The notes below the pieces were generated by a model. That model ran no database searches, was not told where the DNA came from, and saw nothing but the letters and a program-made list of their open reading frames with translations. This document shows positions 59,301 through 64,000 of a DNA stretch of 64,000 bases, piece after piece (the stretch's first letter is position 1; every line of letters begins with the position of its first letter). This DNA comes from Diplolepis rosae. Taxonomy: Eukaryota; Arthropoda; Insecta; Hymenoptera; Diplolepididae. The DNA lies in NCBI GenBank assembly GCA_030998225.1, contig JAPYXD010000727.1, positions 3,410,001-3,474,000 of the forward strand, written 5' to 3'. Made by a program: the position numbers and the translations under genes.

Positions 59301-60651
59301 AAATGAATAAATTATTACCAAATTCAGCAATTTGATTATAAGAATTTTGTTTCAGAAAGATTCTTTTTCTTGAAAAAATGATTCGTTATTTATTAGAATC
59401 GCATGATTTTATAAAATTTGGTATGAAGGGATAAAGAAAGAAGTTCGCCAAATATAAAATTTGTTAAATACATTATTTTTTTGCATTTCAAATTTTTTTT
59501 AATTGAAAATAATCTTTTTTTGTTCAAATTAACCCTTCAATAATAATATTGCTATTCTTGAAAGCAAAATTATCTGTTTTTGCCTGAGGTCTAATTTTCG
59601 TGAATGAACTACCTTAAAACTGCTTTTCTCAAAAAGAAACAATTATTTTACCACGTTTTGCAAGTTTCAACACACTACAAACTCAAATAAACTTTTATTT
59701 GTACGCACAGAAAGAAATTTGGCCGAAAATGAGCAAAAAGTATATATAGTAGACGATTAAAACTCAAATACGAATTCTAACCTAACTTTTAGATTACACT
59801 TTTTTTAAGTAATTATTTCATGTATAAAATGATAAAAAATTACTTAAAGTTTATATTTACGTTAAAATAAGTTTATGTAAGCTTTCAATTTCTTAAAACT
59901 TACATAGTATAGTGAGATAATTGTTCTTTTTTAGTAAAAGAGTTTAAACAGAAAACGTGTGTCCACATTTTAGCCGCATTGAAGTTATAGACGGCCTCTC
60001 ACGGCTCTGCGGTCCCCAATATGAATACAAATAAGATTTTTTCCTCTGGGTTAATCATCAAACTGAGTCCGGAAATTGTTAAAATTAGACTTTTTAATAA
60101 AAAGTTTTGGGCTGAAATTCTCTTTTAAAATCGAGAAGGTAGCGTGAAATTAGTCTGACGCCTGGAAAGTTGCGATACAAGTTATATGCGAAGGGTTTTC
60201 ACGGCTCCTAGCATTTATCTCGATACGTATAGATATAGTAAAGTAAAGCTTCGTTGGTGGTGAGCAGCCTGATTAAGTTTTACGCTCAACGTCCTGAAAA
60301 TTCCATTAGATTCAAGATTGTATTTCTCAGAAAACTCCCCTAAACTTTCAAATAATCCTTTTAATACCCAAGTCATCACTCACAGTTTTTGATCTAAAAA
60401 ATTCAAAAACTAAGAAAGGAGGTGTTTAAATTATGTGTATCATTTTTGAGAGGGTAGTTAGTTATAGAGAAAAATAAGCTTACCTCACTTCTGTGACCTC
60501 TCAGATTATAATTCGCTCTAAGGGGAAGTTCAGTTGCTCTGGTGCGACAATGCGAGGTTGTAAATGTTACACCAACCAATCCGCGGGCATTACCCGTAGC
60601 CAACCATCCTTCTTGATAATAATTAGTCCTATTCAGCTTCCAGCCTTCATC
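32210..60651 (-). CDS. Tusp: Tubby-like protein 4 (WD40-SOCS-Tubby), 15 exons, 5' end outside window
   Basis: Orthologue of human TULP4 and fly Tusp. The family couples N-terminal WD40 repeats to a SOCS box, which in other proteins recruits an elongin/cullin-5 ubiquitin ligase, and to a divided Tubby domain; its substrate is not established. Exons: 60651-60484, 42571-42389, 39435-39328, 38188-38041, 37603-37335, 37192-37104, 36729-36595, 36084-35679, 35603-35426, 35333-34404, 34328-33707, 33636-33523, 33447-33225, 33129-32953 and 32326-32210. All have GT-AG borders and phases that close, giving 1288 residues to a TAA stop. Human TULP4 is about 1540 residues; the difference lies in the low-complexity insert and the missing first exon, which in human encodes about 40 residues ahead of this start. 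No internal stop or frameshift. The ATG inside the first listed exon is not the real start, because homology continues upstream of it to the acceptor. Confidence 0.95.
32411..32922. mobile_element. GTGCCACCGG repeat, uninterrupted copy, in the last Tusp intron
   Basis: Termini GTGCCACCGGCGC and the partly inverted GCGCCTAGGCAC. Includes CTTCTTCTTATTCTTCTTC and the inverted pair TAACAGTAGCGCAATGTA / TATATTGCGCTAC. Occupies 512 of the 626 bases of the intron between the last two Tusp exons. Non-coding; open frames on it are not genes. Confidence 0.85.
32953..33129 (-). CDS. Tusp: Tusp exon 15: C-terminal Tubby segment
   Basis: 59 codons. [18 protein letters not shown] and [18 protein letters not shown] match human [16 protein letters not shown] and [14 protein letters not shown]: the strongly conserved Tubby C-terminal signature. 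Confidence 0.96.
33225..33447 (-). CDS. Tusp: Tusp exon 14: Ser/Arg-rich linker
   Basis: 223 bases encoding [33 protein letters not shown] and a short charged helix-like end ([13 protein letters not shown]). Closes to phase 0. It corresponds to the basic region just before the final Tubby segment in human. Confidence 0.85.
33523..33636 (-). CDS. Tusp: Tusp exon 13: serine/proline-rich linker
   Basis: 114 bases, [19 protein letters not shown] followed by [11 protein letters not shown]. Assigned by splice phases (2 in, 2 out), not by conservation. Confidence 0.82.
33707..34328 (-). CDS. Tusp: Tusp exon 12: insert with basic cluster
   Basis: 622 bases. The frame is fixed by both splice junctions. 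Contains a lysine/arginine cluster ([13 protein letters not shown]) that could act as a nuclear signal, followed by an acidic, Glu-rich tract. Human TULP4 has a comparable Lys-rich stretch in this position. Otherwise poorly conserved. Confidence 0.88.
34404..35333 (-). CDS. Tusp: Tusp exon 11: serine/asparagine-rich insert
   Basis: 930 bases. Begins [17 protein letters not shown], which matches human FNPNVFSEDEDD, then turns into low-complexity Ser/Asn/Gln-rich sequence with PPP and TP sites, probably disordered. It interrupts the Tubby domain between its conserved halves, as in human. No similarity is recognised beyond the first 20 residues. Confidence 0.92.
35426..35603 (-). CDS. Tusp: Tusp exon 10: Tubby domain core
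   Basis: 178 bases. [16 protein letters not shown] and [18 protein letters not shown] closely match human ([32 protein letters not shown]). One base is left for the next codon. Confidence 0.95.
35679..36084 (-). CDS. Tusp: Tusp exon 9: first part of Tubby domain
   Basis: 406 bases. [38 protein letters not shown] and [12 protein letters not shown] match the start of the TULP4 Tubby-like domain. An arginine-rich, acidic segment ([17 protein letters not shown]) follows, where human has serine/lysine-rich sequence. Confidence 0.94.
36085..36594 (-). other. Tusp: Tusp intron between SOCS-box and Tubby exons
   Basis: No repeat family or extra exon recognised; the open frame at 36313-36531 has no splice-compatible similarity to TULP4. 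Confidence 0.6.
36595..36729 (-). CDS. Tusp: Tusp exon 8: SOCS box
   Basis: 135 bases. [17 protein letters not shown] followed by [15 protein letters not shown] has the BC-box leucines and the LPLP cullin-5 box typical of SOCS boxes, at the same place as in human TULP4 (LTLPPRLCSYL). This supports, by family knowledge, binding to an elongin B/C-cullin 5 ligase. Confidence 0.9.
36730..37103 (-). other. Tusp: Tusp intron, nothing recognised
   Basis: AT-rich, 374 bases, no repeat or exon seen. Confidence 0.6.
37104..37192 (-). CDS. Tusp: Tusp exon 7: last WD40 blade
   Basis: 89 bases encoding [20 protein letters not shown] and ARVHAAWVS, the counterpart of human ISICWGHRDSRLLMASG. The codon is split AG|A with the next exon. 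Confidence 0.9.
37335..37603 (-). CDS. Tusp: Tusp exon 6: WD40 repeat
   Basis: 269 bases closing the split codon of exon 5. Encodes [31 protein letters not shown] and LLKFYSDSG, parallel to human FTSGDISLMNNYDDLSP and GDLLAVAG; a propeller blade. Confidence 0.91.
37604..38040 (-). other. Tusp: Tusp intron, nothing recognised
   Basis: AT-rich, 437 bases, no repeat or exon seen. Confidence 0.6.
38041..38188 (-). CDS. Tusp: Tusp exon 5: WD40 repeat
   Basis: 148 bases starting [17 protein letters not shown], matching human VLFGTADGQVIVMDCHG, and ending in an acidic stretch (EEGEDDAT) with one base left over. The human protein has a longer acidic loop here. Confidence 0.92.
38326..38822. mobile_element. 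Fold-back element with 13-bp flanking direct repeat
   Basis: Arms pair through GGGCTGAAGCTTGTGACGTC and GACGTCACAAACTTTAGTCC, then AATAGTGATTTTTGACAAAA and TTTTGTCAAAAATCACTATT. TAATATTTGATAG occurs directly at 38313-38325 and 38823-38835. A target duplication longer than 8 bp fits a Mutator-like element better than hAT or TTAA types. Lies in a Tusp intron; a 45-base piece of one end recurs at 49043-49090. Confidence 0.8.
39328..39435 (-). CDS. Tusp: Tusp exon 4: WD40 repeat
   Basis: 36 codons, phase 0. [17 protein letters not shown] and [10 protein letters not shown] are nearly the same as the human protein. Donor GTAAAT, acceptor after TTGCAG. Confidence 0.93.
39669..39951. mobile_element. 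TTAAGGCCATGG fold-back (family D), shortest copy
   Basis: TTAAGGCCATGGATCA at the left, TGATCCATGGCCTTAA-like (GTTGATCCATGGCCTTAA) at the right, TTAA on both sides, 283 bp. Arms share TTCATGTAAGATAACTTTC and AAAATTTTGGAAACGTG. Longer relatives are at 42731, 47390, 50257 and 50618. Confidence 0.85.
39952..40599. other. Tusp intron spacer, nothing recognised
   Basis: AT-rich, no exon or repeat family identified. Confidence 0.5.
40600..41410. repeat. Three-unit inverted/direct repeat
   Basis: Units of about 240-290 bases: one inverted (about 40600-40930) and two direct (about 40930-41178 and 41179-41410). Each contains TAGATGGTTGTGGGTAATA, a purine-rich GGAAAGAAAGAAAAAGAAG tract, AGGTTGCCTTCTTTTTTCTT, ATAATCGTTTATTT and GAGGGTTCGAA. 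A single divergent unit is at 4245-4440. The open frame at 40983-41216 is repeat sequence. Confidence 0.75.
41411..42388. other. Tusp intron spacer, nothing recognised
   Basis: AT-rich; no further exon between the flanking WD40 exons is needed by the reading frame or by homology. Confidence 0.55.
42389..42571 (-). CDS. Tusp: Tusp exon 3: WD40 repeat
   Basis: 61 codons, phase 0 at both ends. [17 protein letters not shown] and [12 protein letters not shown] match the TULP4 WD40 blade (VRWNEPFQKLATCDADG in human). It is separated from exon 2 by the 17.9 kb intron. Confidence 0.94.
42640..43299. mobile_element. TTAAGGGCATGTGA fold-back (family E) with family D inserted
   Basis: Outer arms: TTTCTACATGTTTGTGTC...AAAATTTTGTTTTCAAAATT at the left and the inverted sequence at the right, ending CACATGCCCTTAA at 43299; the left terminus is missing. 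At 42731-43093 a complete family D fold-back with TTAA on both sides interrupts the left arm just after GAACTATTTTGGTT. Confidence 0.75.
44107..44331. mobile_element. TCAGTGA-rich MITE nested in family F
   Basis: TACTCTCTAAATCTG ... CAGATTTAGAGAGTA, 225 bp, TA borders. One internal TCAGTGAAAA block present in the 3118 and 62049 copies is absent here. Confidence 0.85.
44332..44557. mobile_element. GGTGGGCACTCTAG hairpin MITE
   Basis: CGGTGGGCACTCTAGTTTTG and the inverted AAAGCTAGAGTGCCCACCG; next inward ATCGACTTAAATTGATT / AAGTCGATTAATTG. Directly abuts the preceding MITE. Confidence 0.8.
44770..44937. mobile_element. Left half of a family E fold-back
   Basis: TTAAGGGCATGTGAAACTTG, then TTTCTACATGTTTGTGACTA and TTTTGTTTCCAAAATTTTGG, the same order as at 42640-42730. 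It shares its TTAA with the end of family F and stops where a hAT element is inserted. Confidence 0.7.
44946..45816. mobile_element. hAT-type element, copy 1
   Basis: Left terminus CAGGGGCGTGTAGTG, right terminus CGCTATGCCCCTG (inverted). The flanks GGTGCATG and GATGCATG are an 8-bp duplication with one change. 871 bp, no transposase; the open frames on either strand are not recognisable. Copy 2 is at 55771-56924. Confidence 0.85.
45817..47290. other. Tusp intron spacer, nothing recognised
   Basis: AT-rich; open frame at 45922-46185 not recognisable. Confidence 0.5.
47291..48000. mobile_element. Composite family E/D fold-back with a MITE inserted
   Basis: Starts TTAAGGGCATGTGATACTTG, passes at about 47390 into family D sequence (GTGATCACGAGACTAAATTA) and ends GGTTGATCCATGGCCTTAA. 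Interrupted at 47647-47894. Confidence 0.75.
47647..47894. mobile_element. CACTGAGAAAACAG hairpin MITE
   Basis: CACTGAGAAAACAGTTTCTT and the inverted AAAGAAACTGTTTTCTGGGTG ends; the whole 248 bp consists of TTTCTTTGAATCAAAGAAA-type palindromes. The paralogous family D copy at about 42995 runs through CTGTTGCATTTTCC without it. Confidence 0.8.
48001..48913. other. Tusp intron spacer, nothing recognised
   Basis: AT-rich; no exon or repeat family identified. Confidence 0.5.
48914..49685. repeat. Unclassified repeat with AAGCG motifs, copy 2
   Basis: Collinear with 16242-17520 (GAGACCCCCTGAGTCAGAAA, GTGTCTGTCT, GAATGCGAAGCGTGAATGTC, GGCTGATAGAGCC) but shorter, with most CpG-containing positions of copy 1 changed. 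Contains a 45-base match to the fold-back at 38326. Confidence 0.65.
49686..50256. other. Tusp intron spacer, nothing recognised
   Basis: AT-rich; no exon or repeat family identified. Confidence 0.5.
50257..51133. mobile_element. Two family D fold-backs in tandem, second one interrupted
   Basis: First copy from TTAAGGCCATGGAT at 50257 to about 50620, second from about 50618 to GATCCATAGCCTTAA at 51133. Their interiors are nearly identical (ATCGATAAATCTTCTCATTT, AACAAACGTGCTTTATTGTC). The second is interrupted after TATGGCCATG by the MITE at 50629-50773, and continues GATCAACCAGATTATGTGAC. Confidence 0.8.
50629..50773. mobile_element. Short TCAGTGA-rich MITE, opposite orientation
   Basis: CTCTCTAAAATTTGAATCAG ... 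CAGATTTAGAGAGTA. Only the distal half of the family is present, so about 145 bp instead of 275, yet both termini are intact. Confidence 0.8.
51134..53287. other. Tusp intron spacer, nothing firm
   Basis: AT-rich. At 52206-52235, read on the minus strand, GGCTCGTATCC resembles a tRNA B box, but no A box or cloverleaf could be drawn. No gene. Confidence 0.45.
53288..54187. mobile_element. CTGCTGTGCAAAAG fold-back element, copy 1
   Basis: CTGCTGTGCAAAAGTCACCG at the left and the inverted GGCGACTTTTGCACAGCAG at the right; arms pair through AATTTATAGAATACCTAACAA and AGGTAACAAAATTCTGCATT. Interrupted at 53410-53622. Related pieces at 54297-54672 and 58133-58560. Confidence 0.8.
53410..53622. mobile_element. 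TTAA-flanked hairpin element inside the fold-back
   Basis: TTAAGATCGTATGG and CCACATAGCCTTAA borders; arms pair through AAATTTTCCGGAGAAGACAG / GTTTTGTTCGGAAAATTT. The other copy of the host repeat reads CTGCATTTAATGACCCC without interruption at 58251-58267, so this is a true insertion into TTAA. Confidence 0.85.
54297..54672. mobile_element. Right part of a second CTGCTGTGC fold-back
   Basis: Repeats GTCAAGAAAAGTTAAAAAAT from 53935 onward and ends GTTTTCTGCACAGCAGTG followed by TA. Around 54375-54515 it carries a degenerate relative of the TTAA hairpin (AATTCCGAAGAAGACATCAA / CTGTCTTCTCCGAAAAATTG). Confidence 0.65.
54673..55770. other. Tusp intron spacer, nothing firm
   Basis: 55430-55545 has scattered AATCAGT/ACTGATT motifs without termini; otherwise nothing recognised. 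Confidence 0.45.
55771..56924. mobile_element. hAT-type element, copy 2, with internal insertion
   Basis: CAGGGTCAAACTTTC at the left (a short deletion after CAGGG compared with copy 1), CGCTACGCCCCTG at the right. The flanks TATGAACG and TATGAGCG form an 8-bp duplication with one change. Extra sequence at about 56065-56335 relative to copy 1. Confidence 0.85.
56065..56335. repeat. Insertion with palindromes inside hAT copy 2
   Basis: Contains GAGCGGGTTGAAAC ... GTTTCAACCCGCTC around TTCAACCCTAGGGTTGAA (56100-56160), then ATGAAAAATAGTATACATTA and the roughly inverted TGTAATATACTATTTCACT at 56320-56338. GC-richer than the surroundings. No transposase. Confidence 0.65.
56925..58132. other. Tusp intron spacer, nothing recognised
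   Basis: The 78-codon frame at 57355-57591 matches no Tusp or other protein I know. Small GC patches only. Confidence 0.45.
58133..58560. mobile_element. Left part of a CTGCTGTGC fold-back
   Basis: CACTGCTGTGCAAAAGTCGC after TA, collinear with 53288-53900 but lacking the TTAA hairpin. The right arm is missing. Confidence 0.75.
59011..59617. mobile_element. Fold-back element with TTAA on both sides (family A, copy 2)
   Basis: TTAAGGTAGTTCATCCACGA and the inverted CGTGAATGAACTACCTTAA. Arms of about 290 bases with the same blocks as the copy at 6744-7396. Non-coding. Confidence 0.85.
59618..60483. other. Tusp intron spacer next to exon 2, nothing recognised
   Basis: No repeat family identified; CG-containing patch at 60000-60200 without motif I can name. 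Confidence 0.5.
60484..60651 (-). CDS. Tusp: Tusp exon 2: start of WD40 region
   Basis: Phase-0 exon of 56 codons. Contains [14 protein letters not shown] and [10 protein letters not shown], which correspond to the human segment [14 protein letters not shown], and ends LRGHRSE before a GTAAGC donor. The acceptor follows TTTGGATAG. The preceding exon was searched for on the minus strand from 60652 to 64000 and not found. Confidence 0.93.
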
Positions 60652-60979
60652 CTATCCAAACAAAGAATACATTCATCACATCACACATTGCAATCTAATT
60701 TTTAGTTCCTAATGAGTATTTTTTACAAGAAACATTGACTAAGATGATCAAATTTAGTTATAAAAGCCCTCTGCGTTGTTATTAATTTTATTTGGATTGA
60801 GTAAAGAATTTAATTTACGCGCATATAATGAAATATAACATTTACTGAGAATGTTTTCATTGACTTTTATTAAATTCAAATGGAAACTAATGAATGTAAT
60901 ATATGTAATACGATGTTATAAATACTAATATTGTTTTATCAAAATACATAATTGTTCAGAATATTTTGATATGTATAAT

Positions 60980-62040
60980 ACAGGGTGTTTCATCTAACAT
61001 TTGGAATTTGAATCGGCGCATCCTTCTTTTAAAAAAATGTTCCGGACGGTTTGTTTGCAAATTTCTAAGCTTTTTTGTTCATTTTATCCGGTTTTCCATA
61101 TACAGTGAATTCTACATATTTTTTTCAATTCTTGTTGTTGCATACTGGACTTCTTCATTTTGAATTGCAAGCGATGAGATAAGTTTTTGAGTTTTATGAT
61201 TATCTTTATTTTAATTATCTCCTATATTTTTATCTTTTTCAAAAAATGTTTATATATATAACATTGATAATGTTTAAACGAAGAAAATAAAAAGAAGATG
61301 ACCCCATGCCAAAAAAATGAGAAATTAACAAAAATTCTGTGAATTTTGGGTCTATATAATAGCAGACATGTTATCAAAAAAGTCACTTTACAATATAAAT
61401 GAAAACTTATGGATATTTTTTAAAAAGTATGGTTTTATTAGAAAGATTGAACCTTTTCATTTAAGAATGAAACACATCATTCAAATTACTGCCATGGCTG
61501 GTCTTACAGTACCCTATTCGATAAACCCAATTTTGCAGTACATTTTCGATTGTTTGGGCTTCAATCCCATGAATGGCAACTTCGATTTCGTGTTTCAAGG
61601 CCTCAATCGTCTCTGGATGGTTAACGTAACACTTATCCTTAACGGCACGGTAACGCTCGCCATTGACCGTAACGGTAGCTCCTTGCTCTTTTTGGAAGAG
61701 AAATGGCCCAATGATGCCACCGTACCAAAATCCGTACCAAACAGTCACTCGTTGTGGGTGCATCGGCTTCTCAATGATGACGTTTGGATTTGTTGAGCCC
61801 CAAATGCGACAAATTCGCTTATTGACCTTTTGCCCAAACAATCGAAAATGTACTGGAAAATTGGGTTGATCGAATGGGGTACTGTAAGGCCAACCCTGAC
61901 AGTTATTTAAATAATGTTGCGTTTCACTCTTAAATGGATAGGTTCAATCTTTCTAATAAAACCATTCTTTTGAAAAAATATCCATAAGTTTTTTTTTATA
62001 GCCGATTCAAATTCAAAATGTTAGATGGCCCACCCTTTAC
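60980..62040 (-). mobile_element. Mariner-type element, internally deleted
   Basis: Termini CAGGGTGTTTCATCTAACAT (left) and ATGTTAGATGGCCCACCCTTT (right, inverted, one gap), each followed by TTTGAATCGGC or its complement. An inner inverted pair (AACTTATGGATATTTTT near 61396 and its complement near 61985) surrounds the transposase remnant. Confidence 0.85.
61461..61908 (-). pseudogene. Mariner transposase remnant
   Basis: Minus-strand frame with FGQKVNKRICRIWGSTNP, MHPQRVTVWYGFWYGGIIGP and GATVTVNGERYR, typical of the catalytic domain of insect mariner-type transposases. It then jumps to a C-terminal piece (NHPETIEALKHEI). The segment between, which holds the second catalytic Asp and the QQDGA-type motif, is deleted, as is the N-terminal DNA-binding half. 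Confidence 0.85.
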
Positions 62041-62048
62041 ATGTAAAG

Positions 62049-62326
62049 TACTCTCTAAATTTAAATCAGTAAAATTTTCACTGATTGAATCAGTGATTTG
62101 CCTTTTCACTGATTCATCAGTGAAAAAATATTTTTCACTGTTAAATCAATTAATTTTCACTGATTCGTCAGTGAAAAAAATACTTTTCACTGTCAAATCA
62201 GTCAATTTTCACTGAAATAATCAGTGAAATTTGACTGATTTACAGTAACTTCTTTTTAGCTATTTGAATCAGTCAAATTTCACTGATAATCAGTAGATTT
62301 TGACACATTCAAATTTAGAGAGTAGT
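62049..62326. mobile_element. TCAGTGA-rich MITE, full-length copy beside the mariner
   Basis: TACTCTCTAAATTTAAATCA ... CAAATTTAGAGAGTA, about 277 bp, the same internal order as the copy at 3118. Starts 9 bases after the mariner end. The open frame 62018-62215 is repeat sequence. Confidence 0.85.
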
Positions 62327-63758
62327 AGAATATAATCCTTTTTCATTTTGTGGAACTGCCTAGTACGCGTTCAAAGCTAACTTTAATTCTTCGCATACTT
62401 TTATAAGGATTCTCGAGCTCTACTAATGTAATAAATTATGTTGGAAGTAAAATAAAGTACCTGAGAGTCAAATTCTATACTCTAGGGTTACAATTTTTAG
62501 ACTATTATGCAAGTAATTATCTATTATAATAGAAAATTATTACATTTTCATAGTCTGTTAAATTATACATTGTGAAGAATTTAGGAGGCAGCTCAAAAAG
62601 AAGAGATACGAAAATGCCACTTTCAAACTTTTAATGCAAAAGAGAGTGAATTATTCATGGGTAATTCAAGTAATTCTTTTTCACGTGACTAACTTAATTG
62701 CTTATTATTCATTAAATTAACCTTCTCTTCTATATATATTGTGACTTATTCTAGCATTCAAACTTAATACTTTCATCCTGATTATTTATGAATTTTCTCT
62801 TTTTTTCATGCTAAAAATAAAAAAAAAATATAAGTGTTTGTCAGTTCGTTGCATGAAGAGAAATTACTACATAGCATAATTGATAGTACAACATAGAAAT
62901 AATGCAGGGAAGATAGATAAAACAGAGACATTATGAAATGCACATTTAATTATGGTAAGCACGAGATAAAGGCAGCCTTGCCTTTTCATATGGCTTACAT
63001 ACAATTCTGGAATTTAAATAAAAAGCTTCCGAACGAGGATAACGAATGGCGCGACTTTGGCCTTCACGTAAACAGGCTTGTGATCGTTCATACTGCATAT
63101 TAATTTTACTGCACTATCTAAAAACCTATTCTAACAAATCTCCAGGGAACAAAAACTAATAATGAGTATTGTATGAAAAAATATAGAAAAATTATTATCA
63201 ACTTCACTTCCACTTTTTTTAGTCTCGACAAAACGCTTTAAAAACTTGACAAGCTGAAACCATAATTCAACAAATAAATTAATTCATTTTAAATTAAATT
63301 TACTTGGGTCAAGTACATATTTTAACTAATTATGTTCTTGATTCAAGTAAATTTTATTTTTTGTGTACTTGAATAATATAAATGCAATTTTCATAATTCT
63401 CATATTCGGTTCTAATTATAGAAGATACGGGCAGATTCATTTGCATCTGAATAGATGATCATTTAGATCAATTTTCATTAACAGAAAAAATGCATATTTT
63501 AGTTTCTCATTTAAATAGTATATTGTGTATCTAGGAGGTAGGATAGGTCTTTTGGATCGAGGACTGAATACATCAGTCGAGTCCCAAAATGGCCGATCTC
63601 CGTGGCACACACGATATTTTTTGCAAAATACGTCCTAAAGAAGTATTTCGAGTGTCTGTAGAGTAATATTAAGAGTGTCCAATTACAACTCGGTGAAAGA
63701 GGAACATGTGATAACAATAATATTGATAAATATGGTACGAAATGTGTGGAAAGGGTTG
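62327..63758. other. Presumed Tusp intron 1, nothing recognised
   Basis: Searched on the minus strand for the missing first coding exon (expected to resemble LCLSWKGRVP); not found. AT-rich. Confidence 0.5.
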
Positions 63759-64000
63759 CAGGGGCGGATCCTCGGTGGGGGCGCAGGAGGCAAAGCCCCT
63801 GCCGGGGGTTTCGGGGGGCTGTGTCCCCCGCATTTCAATAAACAAATTTGATTGGGGAAATAAAATTCCATTTCTCGCAACTGTCCAGAGGATGTAAGGA
63901 ACAAAAGTAGGACATAAGGAACGAAAGTAGGACTTAAGGAAGAAAACAGATACAATATGAACATGCTGGTCGTAAATGGACGTCTTTACAGCCGCTCTAT
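63759..64000. mobile_element. Left end of a hAT-type element, cut by window edge
   Basis: CAGGGGCGGATCCTCGG terminus followed by GC-rich hairpin sequence (GGCAAAGCCCCTGCC, GGGGGCTGTGTCCCCC), then CAACTGTCC and AGTAGGACATAAGGAA repeats. CAGGGGCGGATCC is a common hAT terminus. The other end is outside. Confidence 0.55.

Larger units (their letters stand above)
42572..60483 (-). other. Tusp: Tusp intron 2, about 17.9 kb
   Basis: Lies between two unmistakable neighbouring WD40 exons. No second gene was recognised in it on either strand. More than half can be assigned to the repeats listed separately. The unassigned parts (46200-47290, 48001-48910, 51134-53287, 54673-55770, 56925-58132, 59618-60483) are AT-rich, with only short open frames that match nothing I know. 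Confidence 0.85.

Noticed and set aside
60403..60603. Reading frame starting at an internal ATG taken as a short gene
   Set aside because: It is the inner part of a Tusp exon that begins at 60651; the homology extends upstream of this ATG, and the downstream residues are intron.
63683..63964. Proline-rich minus-strand frame
   Set aside because: It is the translation of the GC-rich hairpin at a hAT-type terminus, not a protein gene.

Overview
The window is AT-rich, intron-containing nuclear DNA of an insect. Both recognisable genes are on the minus strand, have GT-AG introns, and have arthropod-like protein sequence. The two genes alone do not settle the insect order. No rRNA, tRNA, CRISPR array or bacterial-type operon is visible.

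Gene 1 (22193-24653, 5' UTR exon near 25282-25500) is sphingosine-1-phosphate lyase (Sply/SGPL1). Eight coding exons join in frame to 552 residues, including the membrane anchor and the PLP lysine. The 5' exon carries a short upstream frame. With the best splice sites its stop overlaps the main start codon as ATGA.

Gene 2 (32210-60651, continuing off the right end) is the Tubby-like protein 4 orthologue (Tusp/TULP4). Fifteen exons give 1288 residues in the order WD40 repeats, SOCS box, first part of the Tubby domain, long low-complexity insert, end of the Tubby domain. The first coding exon is not in the window. Intron 2 (42572-60483) is about 17.9 kb. The two genes are in tandem and about 6.7 kb apart; nothing suggests that they act together.

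Region by region: 1-22000 is intergenic and dominated by transposon remnants. These include three abutting elements at 2000-3392, four long fold-back elements, a nested mariner stack at 13942-15768, and repeat families that recur elsewhere in the window. 22-25.5 kb is Sply. 25.7-31.6 kb is intergenic, with a TIR element just upstream of Sply, two hairpins and a TTAA-flanked element. 32-42.6 kb holds most Tusp exons. 42.6-60.5 kb is the giant intron, packed with nested elements. 60.5-64 kb holds one more Tusp exon, a dead mariner, and the left end of a hAT-type element cut by the window edge.

The most notable feature besides the genes is the density of non-autonomous fold-back DNA transposons. 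Many are flanked by TTAA. Others have CACTG termini with TA duplications, or CAG-starting termini with 8-bp duplications. Several have an uninterrupted paralogous empty site in the same window, which dates the insertions relative to each other. No wholly new enzymatic system could be supported; the most testable unusual items are the uORF/start overlap in Sply, the 513-bp palindrome at 28798-29310, and the TTAA fold-back families.
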